Source: Betaproteobacteria bacterium (lineage in GTDB: Bacteria > Pseudomonadota > Gammaproteobacteria > Burkholderiales > Casimicrobiaceae). From it: 48,713 nucleotides of DNA. This document shows, in pieces, positions 41,775 to 48,713 of this stretch. Position 1 is the first letter of the stretch; each line of letters begins with the position of its first letter. The notes beneath the pieces were generated by a model. It did no database searches. It was given only the letters and a program-made list of their open reading frames with translations, and was not told the DNA's origin. The translations under genes were made by a program, and so were the position numbers. The stretch is taken from contig BOKS01000020.1 in assembly GCA_016861105.1 (NCBI GenBank), forward strand, positions 5,001 to 53,713, in the 5' to 3' direction.

Positions 41775-42422
41775 TCAGGTCCTCGGGGCGTTCCCGGCCG
41801 GCGCGGGGGCGTTGCCGGCCGCCGGCTTGGCGGCTTCGGGGAATGCCCAGGCGACGGCGTCGAGCTGCACGATCAGCTCCGGCTCCTGGCCCGGCGCCGG
41901 CTTGAACCCGCGGAACGCGTTGACCGGGCGGATCGTCAGGTTCGCCACGACGACGTAGGGCTGCTGCGTCTCGACGGCCGCGAGGATCCGCTGCAGGTTG
42001 GCCGCCGTCGCGAAGAACTGCACGTTCGCACCGACCTGCTTGAACGGCTCGTCGTCCTTCGGCTGGACGTTCTGCGACGTGGTGATGCGCCCGCCGTTCC
42101 CCTCGATGGCGGCCTTCACCATCTCCGAGAGCTCGGCGCTCGCCAGGTTGGGCGCGGAATTGCGCAGGTAGAAGCGGCGGCCTTCGCGCGCGCGCACGCC
42201 ATCGAGGGCCTTGGCCAGCTCGGGCGCCTGCGCCGCCACGCGCTGGTAGCGCACCAGCCGGTCGGTCGCCGTCTCGATGGCCTCGTCGTAGTGCCGGTGC
42301 AGCAGCAGCACGGGGACGAGGACGAGCGCGGCGGCGGCGAGCACGGCCGCGACGGCGAGCGCCAGCGCCAGCGCGCGCGACTGGCCGGGCGTCAGGCGGG
42401 CGGCGAATGCGGGCGCGCTCAC
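41775..42422 (-). CDS. gspM: type II secretion platform protein GspM (PilO-like)
   Basis: A 215-residue bitopic protein. One membrane helix (VAAVLAAAALVLVPVLLLH), a short coiled coil, then a ferredoxin-like PilO/GspM domain (AEVLSEMVKAAIEGNG-like stretch and NLQRILAAVETQQPYVVVAN). GTG start at 42422; 64 bp after gspL. It binds GspL and anchors the assembly platform. Short Ala/Pro/Asn tail. Confidence 0.87.
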   Translation of the reverse strand: MSAPAFAARLTPGQSRALALALAVAAVLAAAALVLVPVLLLHRHYDEAIETATDRLVRYQRVAAQAPELAKALDGVRAREGRRFYLRNSAPNLASAELSEMVKAAIEGNGGRITTSQNVQPKDDEPFKQVGANVQFFATAANLQRILAAVETQQPYVVVANLTIRPVNAFRGFKPAPGQEPELIVQLDAVAWAFPEAAKPAAGNAPAPAGNAPRT

Positions 42423-42486
42423 CGCACTGCCCTCCGCGCTGGCGCGCGTCGGGGCAACTCGCGCTCGGGGCGACCCGTCGCGCTCA

Positions 42487-43995
42487 TCAGCGTGGCTTGC
42501 GCTGCTCGGAGGCGCGCAACCCGTCGGACGCGGCGGGCGGCGCTTCGGCGGCGGCCACCGGCGGCGGCGCCGCGATCACCACCGGCAGCGGCGGCGCGGA
42601 CGACTGCGGCGTCCCCGGGCTGGGCAGCGGCGACACCGCCGGGGCAGGGGGAGGTGGTGCCGGCCGCGGCGCCTGCGCGGCCCCACCTGCCGGTGCGGCG
42701 GGTGCCGGCTTGGCGCCGGGCGCGGCGGCGGCGGCAGGGGGCGGGACGGGGGCCGGCGCCGCCACGGGCGGTGCGACCGGCGCCGCCGCGGGCGCGGCGG
42801 GTGGCGGCACGGGCCCGAGGCTCGCCAGCGGCACCGCGTCGGGCGCGGGCAGCGGGCGGACCTGCGCCACCAGGTCGAAGATCTCGCCGGGACCGGGCTG
42901 GATCTTCGTGGTCGGAGAGCGCGGCGCCGCCTGCATGAACGCCTTGGACTCCTCGAACAGCGTGATCAGCCGGCCGGCGTTGCCGGACTCGCCCCGCATC
43001 AGCAGCTCGCGTTGCGCCTCCTTCCCGCGCGACCCCGTCTTGATCTCGAGCTGCGTGAGCCAGGTGTCGTCGGGCAGCAGCTTGGTGACGTCCTCGACCA
43101 GCTGCACCGCGGGAGGGAACGCGAACTTCCGCTCCAGCGCGAAGTTGTGCGTGCCCACGAGCTGGTCGAGCTGGTTGCGCAGGCCTTCGGACACGGCCGC
43201 CTGCGCACGCGCCTCGTCCACCTGGCGCAGCAGCGCGATCGCCTGCTCGCGCTTCTGCCAGATCGGGAGCGCGATCGCCACGGCGGCCGCGGCGGCCACC
43301 AGCGCGAGCGGAATCCAGAACTGCCAGCGCGGCCCGCCGCGCGACGCCTGCCGATCCTCGGGGAGCAGGTTGTGGCGCGAGGCGGCGACCGCGTCGGGCG
43401 CTTCGGGGACGACGGCCACGACGGTGGCACCCCACGCCTCCACGGTCTGCACCGCCTTGTCGACCACGGCGCGCCGCGCGGTCGCGAGCTCCACGCGGAT
43501 CTGCGCGCGCGCCGGATCGCGCGCCGCGACCACGGCGTCGAAATACAGATCGTCCGGCCGGAACGGCGTGTGGCGGTCGAGGTCGTAGCGCAGCGCCTGC
43601 CGCAGGTTCTCCTCGATCGCCTCGGGCAGGGCGAGCGTCCGCCGCAGCACCTGCTGCGGCGCCAGCGCGATCACCACGGCGGCCGAGCCGGCCGACCGGG
43701 CGAGCGCCTCGATCGCGGCACGTCCCGCCGCCTCGTCCCCGGGCAGCACGCGCGCGACGCGGTCCATGCCGATCTCGCCGCCGCGCGCGTACGGCTGCCA
43801 GAGCGTCGCGCCGTCGTCGGCGAACGCGACGACGGGGCGCATGCGCCGCCGGCGCACCGCGGCGCGCGTGGCGCTCGGCAGCAGCGCCGCGAGCTCGCCC
43901 GCCCACCAGCGCCCGAACCCGGCGGCGCCGCTGCGGCGGCCGGCCTCGCGCAAGCGGGCGGTCGCGCTGGCGACGAAGTCACGATCGGCGGGCAT
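42487..43995 (-). CDS. gspL: type II secretion platform protein GspL (PilM/PilN-like)
   Basis: A 502-residue protein. The N-terminal cytoplasmic part is PilM-like (VVIALAPQQVLRRTLALPEA, ENLRQALRYDLDRHTPF), followed by one membrane helix near residue 225 (FWIPLALVAAAAAVAIALPI), a coiled coil and a PilN-like ferredoxin domain (DTWLTQLEIKTGSRGKEAQR). A long Pro/Ala-rich C-terminal tail of about 120 residues is unusual. ATG at 43995 is chosen because AGGA lies 7 bases upstream; the GTG at 44007 is weaker. It overlaps gspK by 17 nt. GspL recruits the GspE ATPase. Confidence 0.92.
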   Translation of the reverse strand: MPADRDFVASATARLREAGRRSGAAGFGRWWAGELAALLPSATRAAVRRRRMRPVVAFADDGATLWQPYARGGEIGMDRVARVLPGDEAAGRAAIEALARSAGSAAVVIALAPQQVLRRTLALPEAIEENLRQALRYDLDRHTPFRPDDLYFDAVVAARDPARAQIRVELATARRAVVDKAVQTVEAWGATVVAVVPEAPDAVAASRHNLLPEDRQASRGGPRWQFWIPLALVAAAAAVAIALPIWQKREQAIALLRQVDEARAQAAVSEGLRNQLDQLVGTHNFALERKFAFPPAVQLVEDVTKLLPDDTWLTQLEIKTGSRGKEAQRELLMRGESGNAGRLITLFEESKAFMQAAPRSPTTKIQPGPGEIFDLVAQVRPLPAPDAVPLASLGPVPPPAAPAAAPVAPPVAAPAPVPPPAAAAAPGAKPAPAAPAGGAAQAPRPAPPPPAPAVSPLPSPGTPQSSAPPLPVVIAAPPPVAAAEAPPAASDGLRASEQRKPR

Positions 43996-45220
43996 CGGTC
44001 CTGGCACCGTCTGGGGGTTCGCTGGGGAAGCCGGCGGCCGCCGCCGGCGGCGCGGCCGGCGCGGGGCGGTCGCCCTCGCTCCAGAGGAGCGCGAAATAGG
44101 GCCGCCGGGGATCGGCGGTCGCGCGGACGACCGCTTCGCGGACGAAGGTTACACCATCGGGCATCTGCGCCTGCGCGCGGATGCGCCAGACCGGCGAGGG
44201 CCCCGCCGCGAAGCCCTGCGCCGGCGGGAACGGCGGGACCGGCAGGTTCGCAGCCAGCGCCTCGGCGCGCTGCTGCAGGAACTGGTCGACGAGCTCGGGC
44301 GTCGCGTTGGGGAGCGCCAGCAGGACCTCGCGGGTCGCCGTCATCGGGTTCACACCAGGCTGCGACGAGTGCACCGTGATCAGGCCGGCGACGCGGGCGT
44401 ACAGCGCCGGCGTCATGCCCAGCACGCGCGACAGCTCGCCGACCGTCTCGAAGCGGCGGTTGCTCGGCACGTACTTCGAGCCCGCCGCGCGGTAGTCGCC
44501 TGCCTCCGCGCCGTTGGGACGGCGCGCCTCGTCGGGATCGCGCCAGTCGGCGATCGCGTCGACCAGCGCCGACGCAGCGGTGTCGTCGAGACCGCCGATC
44601 GTGACGAACAGGCTCTTCAGCAGCACGTCGTTCGCCGCGTTGACGTCGATCTTCGCGCTCTCGTCGGCCGCGACGATCGACAGCTCGGCATCGGCATCGC
44701 GCCAGTGCCGCACCAGGCCGTCCGGCTTCCACGCCTCGGTCGTGCGCGGGCGCATCAGCTCGAAGGCCGCGCGGTCGACGGCGCCGTCGGCCGCCGCCCG
44801 GGCCTGCGCGAGCGACACCGCATTGCGCGCGGCCAGCACCTCGCCGCGCATCGAGTACGCCAGCGTGCCGCCGATCACGGTGAGCATGACCGTGAGCCAC
44901 AGCACGAGGACCAGCGCCACGCCGCGCTGGCGGCGAGCTCGGAGGTTCCCTTGCGCGGCGCCGGGCCGTCCCAAGCCGCGCATCGCGCCCCCCCGGGGGG
45001 CAGCGAAGCCGCACGCGCGGCAAGCGTGGGGGCTCCCTTGCGCGGCGCCGGGCCGTCCCAAGCCGCGCATCGCGCCCCCCCTGGGGGCAGCGAAGCCGCG
45101 CGCGCGGCAAGCGTGGGGGCTCCCTTGCGCGGCGCCGGGCCGTCCCAAGCCGCGCATCGCGCCCCCTCGGGGGGCAGCGAAGCCGCACGCGCGGCAAGCG
45201 TGGGGGCTCATTTCCATCAT
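43979..45220 (-). CDS. gspK: minor pseudopilin GspK with repeat-extended leader
   Basis: A 413-residue pseudopilin. It starts at ATG 45220, sharing one base with the gspJ stop (TGATG). Residues 5-91 are three in-frame copies of a 29-residue repeat (44947-45207); then NLRARRQRG (to Gly100) and the hydrophobic mature N-terminus VALVLVLWLTVML. GspK normally lacks Glu at +5, as here. The large globular domain follows (SIVAADESAKIDVNAANDVL, DDTAASALVDAIADWRD). It is the largest pseudopilin at the tip. The leader is far longer than the usual 10-25 residues. An ATG in the last repeat (44983) would give a normal 21-residue leader. Confidence 0.93.
   Translation of the reverse strand: MMEMSPHACRACGFAAPRGGAMRGLGRPGAAQGSPHACRARGFAAPRGGAMRGLGRPGAAQGSPHACRACGFAAPRGGAMRGLGRPGAAQGNLRARRQRGVALVLVLWLTVMLTVIGGTLAYSMRGEVLAARNAVSLAQARAAADGAVDRAAFELMRPRTTEAWKPDGLVRHWRDADAELSIVAADESAKIDVNAANDVLLKSLFVTIGGLDDTAASALVDAIADWRDPDEARRPNGAEAGDYRAAGSKYVPSNRRFETVGELSRVLGMTPALYARVAGLITVHSSQPGVNPMTATREVLLALPNATPELVDQFLQQRAEALAANLPVPPFPPAQGFAAGPSPVWRIRAQAQMPDGVTFVREAVVRATADPRRPYFALLWSEGDRPAPAAPPAAAAGFPSEPPDGARTDARRS
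44947..45207 (-). repeat. three tandem 87-bp direct repeats in the gspK leader
   Basis: Copies start at 44947, 45034 and 45121, each 87 bp (29 codons), with a few base changes, mainly in a C-run/G-run tip (CCCCCC/GGGGGG) and one C-to-R codon change in copy 2. Each copy contains two internal inverted repeats (the C/G tip and GCCGC-acgc-GCGGC) and one in-frame ATG. The sequence resembles palindromic dispersed repeats of Burkholderiales genomes (recollection, not searched). Confidence 0.97.
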
Positions 45221-45915
45221 CACGACATCCCCACGCAGCGCTCGGCGCCGGCGTCCCACTGCCGGCAGCCGGACTCCGGCGCCTGCCGCGGTGCGACGAG
45301 CAGCGTCGGCCACGCGCCTCCCTTGCGCGGCACGACGTCGATGCGCACCAGCAGCGGCAGCTTGTTGCGGTCGTCCCAGCGCTCGCGCCACGTCGGCTCG
45401 ACGCCCGGCGCGGCGCCGGGGTCGCGGCCGTAGTAGCCGATGACCAGCTCGCCGACGTCGTCGGCCAGCACGGAGCGGTCGGCCTCGTCGAACTCCGGCA
45501 TCGAGGCCGCGTCGACGTCGGGCACGACGCGCTCGAGCACGAGCTGCGAGCGCTCGCCGTCCCTGCGCAGCGCGAGGCGGTAGTACCAGATGCCGCCACC
45601 GCTGATGCGCGAGGGCAGCGGCGCGGCGTAGCGCAGCTCGTCGCGCGCGCCGACGAAGACCAGCGGGAACTCGGCCATCCGGCGCATGCGCAGCGGATGC
45701 ATCGAGGCGATCTGCGAGCGCAGGAAGCCCTCGGAGAGGCGCATGCCGGCGATCGCGTCGGCCTTCGCCTCGCCGCCTTCCCAGCTGCGGCCCGCGAAGC
45801 CCAGCGCGCCGAACAGGACGGTCGACATCAGCGCGAGCAGCGTCAGCGCGATCACCAGCTCGAGCAGCGTGAAGCCGCGCGCGCGCCGTCGCCGCCCCGA
45901 GGACCACGGCCTCAC
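45220..45915 (-). CDS. gspJ: minor pseudopilin GspJ
   Basis: A 231-residue pseudopilin with leader SGRRRRARG and mature start FTLLELVIALTLLALM (Phe +1, Glu +5). The periplasmic domain has FVGARDELRYAAPLP, YYRLALRRDGERSQLVLERV and DVGELVIGYYGRDPG. The GTG at 45915 overlaps the gspI stop (GTGA). It forms the tip complex with I, H and K. Confidence 0.94.
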   Translation of the reverse strand: MRPWSSGRRRRARGFTLLELVIALTLLALMSTVLFGALGFAGRSWEGGEAKADAIAGMRLSEGFLRSQIASMHPLRMRRMAEFPLVFVGARDELRYAAPLPSRISGGGIWYYRLALRRDGERSQLVLERVVPDVDAASMPEFDEADRSVLADDVGELVIGYYGRDPGAAPGVEPTWRERWDDRNKLPLLVRIDVVPRKGGAWPTLLVAPRQAPESGCRQWDAGAERCVGMS

Positions 45916-46376
45916 TTCGGGTCCTTCTCGGCCATGCGCACCGTGGCGAGCGCGAAGCGGCGCTCGCCGCCGGCGAGCCCCGGGAACGTGACGTCGACCT
46001 CCACGCGCCACAGCCGCGTGGTCATCGCCTCGGAGACGCGCGCGAGCTCCGGGTCGACGCCCGGCGGCTCCCACGGCGCGACGCGCGTCTGCCAGCGGAT
46101 GCGCCCGTCGTCCGCCTCGCCCGACTGCGTCGCCTCGCGCAGCGGGCGCACGTCGGCCGCCTCGGCGAGACGGCTCTCCGCGACGAGCACCGCGCGGCTC
46201 CAGTCGTCGGCCGCGGCGAGGTTGCGCAACGCGCCGCCGAACAGCTCGAACAGCGCCGTCGCCACCAGCGACAGGATCACGAACGCCGCGAGCACCTCCA
46301 GCAGCGAGAAGCCGCCGTCCCGCGCACGCGGGGGGCCGGCGTGGTTGCGCACGGGGCCACGGGCGCGCATCGTCAT
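45912..46376 (-). CDS. gspI: minor pseudopilin GspI
   Basis: A 154-residue pseudopilin; leader ends RARDGG and mature part begins FSLLEVLAAFVILSLV (Glu +5). The soluble part includes RAVLVAESRLAEAADV and TTRLWRVEVDVTFPG. ATG overlaps the gspH stop (ATGA). It nucleates the tip with GspJ. Confidence 0.94.
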   Translation of the reverse strand: MTMRARGPVRNHAGPPRARDGGFSLLEVLAAFVILSLVATALFELFGGALRNLAAADDWSRAVLVAESRLAEAADVRPLREATQSGEADDGRIRWQTRVAPWEPPGVDPELARVSEAMTTRLWRVEVDVTFPGLAGGERRFALATVRMAEKDPK

Positions 46377-46846
46377 TCCAGGATCGCGACGCGGCCGGTC
46401 AGCCAGTCGACGTCGACCTCGAACTTGCGCTCGCCGGCGGCGAGCGTCACGCGGCCCCCGTTGCTGCCGCCGTCGGGATAGAAGCGGATGCCGCCCACCT
46501 TGTCGTCGACGAGGTCCATCTGCGCGGTGAACAGCTTGACCTCGACCTCCTTCGGCAGGTCGCGCGCCTTCGCGTCGTCGCCGACGACGAAGCGGCGTCC
46601 CTCGAGGTCGATCATCACCAGCGTCTCCTGCCGCGTGGCCATCGCGCGGCTGCGCGCGCTGCGCATCGCGGAGGCGAGCTCGCGGGCGGCGCTCTTCATC
46701 GTCGTCGTCGACACGCCCGGGCCGAGCATCGGCAGCGCGATCGAGGCCAGCAGGGCCATCAGCGCGAGCACGACGAGCAGCTCGACGAGCGTCACGCCGG
46801 ACGCGCGCGGGCGCGGTGCGGACCGCGGCGAGCGATCGTCACGCAT
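46373..46846 (-). CDS. gspH: minor pseudopilin GspH
   Basis: A 157-residue pseudopilin; leader ends RPRASG, mature start VTLVELLVVLALMALL (Glu +5), then ARELASAMRSARSRAMATRQ typical of GspH, and VKLFTAQMDLV. ATG at 46846 lies 22 bp after the gspG stop. Confidence 0.94.
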   Translation of the reverse strand: MRDDRSPRSAPRPRASGVTLVELLVVLALMALLASIALPMLGPGVSTTTMKSAARELASAMRSARSRAMATRQETLVMIDLEGRRFVVGDDAKARDLPKEVEVKLFTAQMDLVDDKVGGIRFYPDGGSNGGRVTLAAGERKFEVDVDWLTGRVAILE

Positions 46847-46868
46847 CTCGCGGGAGGGCGCCGTCGGG

Positions 46869-47312
46869 CTACTTCGCGGACGTGATGTCGCGGTTGACGT
46901 CCTCGCCGCCTTCCTTGCCGTCCGCGCCGTACGACACGATGTCGTAGGCGCCCGCCTGGCCGGGCGATGCGTAGCGGTACTCGTTGCCCCACGGGTCCTT
47001 CGGCACGGCGGACTTCTTCCAGTACGGCCCGTTCCAGTTGGGCACGCCCGGCGGGGCGGCGATCAGCGCCTGCAGCCCTTCCTGCGTCGACGGGTAGCGC
47101 CCGGTCTCGAGCTTGTAGAGGTCGAGGGCCTGGCCGATCTGCCCGATCTCGATGCGGGCCGCGTCGGCCTTCGCCTTCTCGCCGCGGCCGAGGAAGTTGC
47201 CGCCGACGATGCCGAGCACGATGCCGATCAGCACGAGCACGACGAGGATCTCGATCAGCGTCATGCCGCGCTCGCGGGCGCGGCGGCGTATGCGTGGAGC
47301 GGGTCGTTGCAT
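46869..47312 (-). CDS. gspG: major pseudopilin GspG
   Basis: A 147-residue major pseudopilin: leader to RARERG, mature MTLIEILVVLVLIGIVLG (Glu +5), then LDLYKLETGRYPSTQEGLQA, WNGPYWKKSAVPKDPWGNEY and the end GKEGGEDVNRDI, all hallmarks of GspG. ATG at 47312 has AAAGGA 7 bases upstream; an ATG at 47339 with GAGGG is also possible (25-residue leader). Confidence 0.97.
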   Translation of the reverse strand: MQRPAPRIRRRARERGMTLIEILVVLVLIGIVLGIVGGNFLGRGEKAKADAARIEIGQIGQALDLYKLETGRYPSTQEGLQALIAAPPGVPNWNGPYWKKSAVPKDPWGNEYRYASPGQAGAYDIVSYGADGKEGGEDVNRDITSAK

Positions 47313-47377
47313 GGGGTCGTCCTTTCCGGCGCGCGGCATCGCGGATCCCTCGCGCCCTACGGGGTTTGGAGCGGCGG

Positions 47378-48604
47378 TCAGCCGACGAGTTCGCTCATGC
47401 CCATCACGCCGAGCAGGATCGAGAACACGATGCCGCCGATCAGCACGGCGAGCGTGAGGATCAGCGCCGGCTCCAGGATCGCGAGGAAGCGCTTGATCGC
47501 GAGCTGCACTTCGCGGTCGTAGATGTCGGCCACGCGGCCGAGCATCTCCTCGAGCCGGCCCGACTCCTCGCCGACCAGGATCAGCTGCGAGGCGAGGCGC
47601 GGGTACAGGCCGGTCTCCGCGAGCGGGCGGCCGAAGCCCTTGCCCTCGCGCAGCCGCGCGGCCACGCCGTCGAGCGCGTCGGCGAGCAGCACGTTGCCCA
47701 TCGTCTCCCTGACGATGGCGATGCCCGACAGCAGCGTCACGCCGTTGCGCAGCAGCGTCGCGAGCGTGCGCGCGAAGCGCGCGACCTCGACCTTCGTCAC
47801 CAGGTCGCCGACGAGCGGCCAGCGCAGGATGCGCGCGTCCCAGCGGCGCTTGACCGCCGGGCGGCGCAGCCGGCCGCGCAGCGCCCAGACGGCGACGACC
47901 ATCCCGGCCAGCACCGCCCACCACCAGTGGCGGAAGAAGCCGCCGAGCGCGACGACGATCGCGGTCGGCAGCGGCAGCGCCTTGCCGGCCTGCTGGAACG
48001 TCTGCTCGAACTGCGGCACGACGAAGATCAGCAGCACGACGACGGAGACGGCGGCCACGCCGATCAGGATCGTCGGGTAGATCAGCGCGCTCTTCACGTT
48101 CTCGCGCAGCTCCTTGTTGCGCTCCATCGTCTCCGCGAGGCGCGCGAGCACGAGGCCGAGCGCGCCCCCCGCCTCGCCCGCGCGGACGATGTTCACGTAG
48201 AAGCGCGAGAAGAGCTCCCTGCGCGCGTCGAGCGCCTGCGACAGCGCCTTGCCGCCGCGCACGTCGTCGCGGATGCCCTGCAGCAGCGCCGCGACCGCCG
48301 GGTTGAGCGCGAGGCCGATCAGCATCTCGAGCGCGCGGTCGAGCGGCAGCCCGGCGTTCAGCAGCGTCGCCAGCTCGCGGGTGATCCCGATCAGCTGGTC
48401 GCGCGTGACGTGCCTGGGCGCGAACATGCGCCGCCGCGGCCGGGGGGTGCGCGCCGCGGAAGGCCCCGAAGCGACGCCGATCTGCATCGGCATCAGCCCC
48501 TGGTCGCGCAGCCGCTCGACGATCTCCGACTCGTTCGCCGCGTCGAGCTCGCCGGTGGCGAGCTCGCCGGCGGTGGTCACGGCCTTGTAGCGGTAGAGGG
48601 GCAC
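47378..48604 (-). CDS. gspF: type II secretion inner-membrane protein GspF
   Basis: A 408-residue polytopic protein with two GspF domains (RELATLLNAGLPLDRALEML; RFARTLATLLRNGVTLLSGI), three membrane helices and the terminal AILEPALILTLAVLIGGIVF. GTG start at 48604, only 5 bases from a 7-bp tandem array. GspE is expected just upstream, beyond the window. Confidence 0.96.
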   Translation of the reverse strand: MPLYRYKAVTTAGELATGELDAANESEIVERLRDQGLMPMQIGVASGPSAARTPRPRRRMFAPRHVTRDQLIGITRELATLLNAGLPLDRALEMLIGLALNPAVAALLQGIRDDVRGGKALSQALDARRELFSRFYVNIVRAGEAGGALGLVLARLAETMERNKELRENVKSALIYPTILIGVAAVSVVVLLIFVVPQFEQTFQQAGKALPLPTAIVVALGGFFRHWWWAVLAGMVVAVWALRGRLRRPAVKRRWDARILRWPLVGDLVTKVEVARFARTLATLLRNGVTLLSGIAIVRETMGNVLLADALDGVAARLREGKGFGRPLAETGLYPRLASQLILVGEESGRLEEMLGRVADIYDREVQLAIKRFLAILEPALILTLAVLIGGIVFSILLGVMGMSELVG

Positions 48605-48609
48605 GGGCA

Positions 48610-48713
48610 GCGATGGGCGATGGGCGATGGGCGATGGGCGATGGGCGATGGGCGATGGGCGATGGGCGATGGGCGATGGGCGATGGGCGATGGGCGATGG
48701 GCGATGGGCGATG
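48610..48713 (-). repeat. 7-bp tandem repeat (GCGATGG)n at the right edge
   Basis: About 15 uninterrupted copies of GCGATGG run from 48610 to the last base of the window. The array ends 5 bp before the gspF start, so it fills the presumed gspE-gspF junction. It may extend further; an assembly edge effect cannot be excluded. Confidence 0.95.

Noticed and set aside
44947..45207. Transposon or CRISPR interpretation of the 87-bp repeats
   Set aside because: No transposase, no target duplication visible, no variable spacers; units are contiguous and in frame with gspK.
48610..48713. Possible CRISPR array at the right edge
   Set aside because: Units are 7 bp with no spacers; a simple tandem repeat.

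Overview
The window is very GC-rich, densely coded DNA from a Gram-negative proteobacterium. It is most likely a betaproteobacterium (Burkholderiales/Rhodocyclales type). The basis is the GC-saturated codon use, the Xanthomonas/Burkholderia-style type II secretion gene order (F-G-H-I-J-K-L-M-N-D), and the outer-membrane/LPS-type polysaccharide genes. No rRNA, tRNA, IS element or CRISPR array is visible. No gene-free stretch exceeds about 250 bases.

Left half (about 0.1-33.6 kb): a large surface-glycan and glycosylation locus made of several operons. (i) 109-7487, minus strand: ABC-2 permease, short Wzt-type ATPase, two large glycosyltransferases, a NeuD/PerB-type acetyltransferase and a sulfotransferase-like protein, mostly with overlapping ends. 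(ii) A lone GT9 gene (7684-8697, plus). (iii) 8720-11935, minus: gmd, a perosamine-synthase-type aminotransferase and a second Gmd-like SDR. (iv) 12125-19800, plus: WbaZ-type GT4, a WcaJ-type initiating sugar-phosphate transferase, two membrane proteins and a DUF5672/SEC-C/TPR/GT9 fusion. (v) 19784-33607, minus: a second ABC exporter (permease plus an ATPase with C-terminal extension), an LpxL-like acyltransferase, a methyltransferase with coiled coil, a GT-C-like membrane protein, a GT2-GT4 fusion and two TPR-GT41 (O-GlcNAc-transferase-like) proteins.

Taken together, Gmd, the aminotransferase and the NeuD-like enzyme can plausibly make GDP-N-acetyl-perosamine. WcaJ primes a lipid carrier, the glycosyltransferases polymerise, and ABC transporters export. 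The methyltransferase-coiled-coil protein beside an extended Wzt resembles the chain-terminator/ABC-recognition logic of E. coli O8/O9a O antigens.

Middle (33.6-38.4 kb): a periplasmic PpiC/SurA-type prolyl isomerase, two secreted proteins of unknown function with well-formed terminators and regulatory palindromes, and a small lipoprotein. They lie between the glycan locus and the secretion operon and are candidate envelope or secreted products.

Right (38.6-48.7 kb): a minus-strand type II secretion operon, gspF-G-H-I-J-K-L-M-(C/N-like)-D; gspE is expected just beyond the right edge. Two repeat features stand out here: three in-frame 87-bp repeats that lengthen the GspK prepilin leader to about 100 residues, and a 7-bp tandem array directly upstream of gspF that runs to the window edge.
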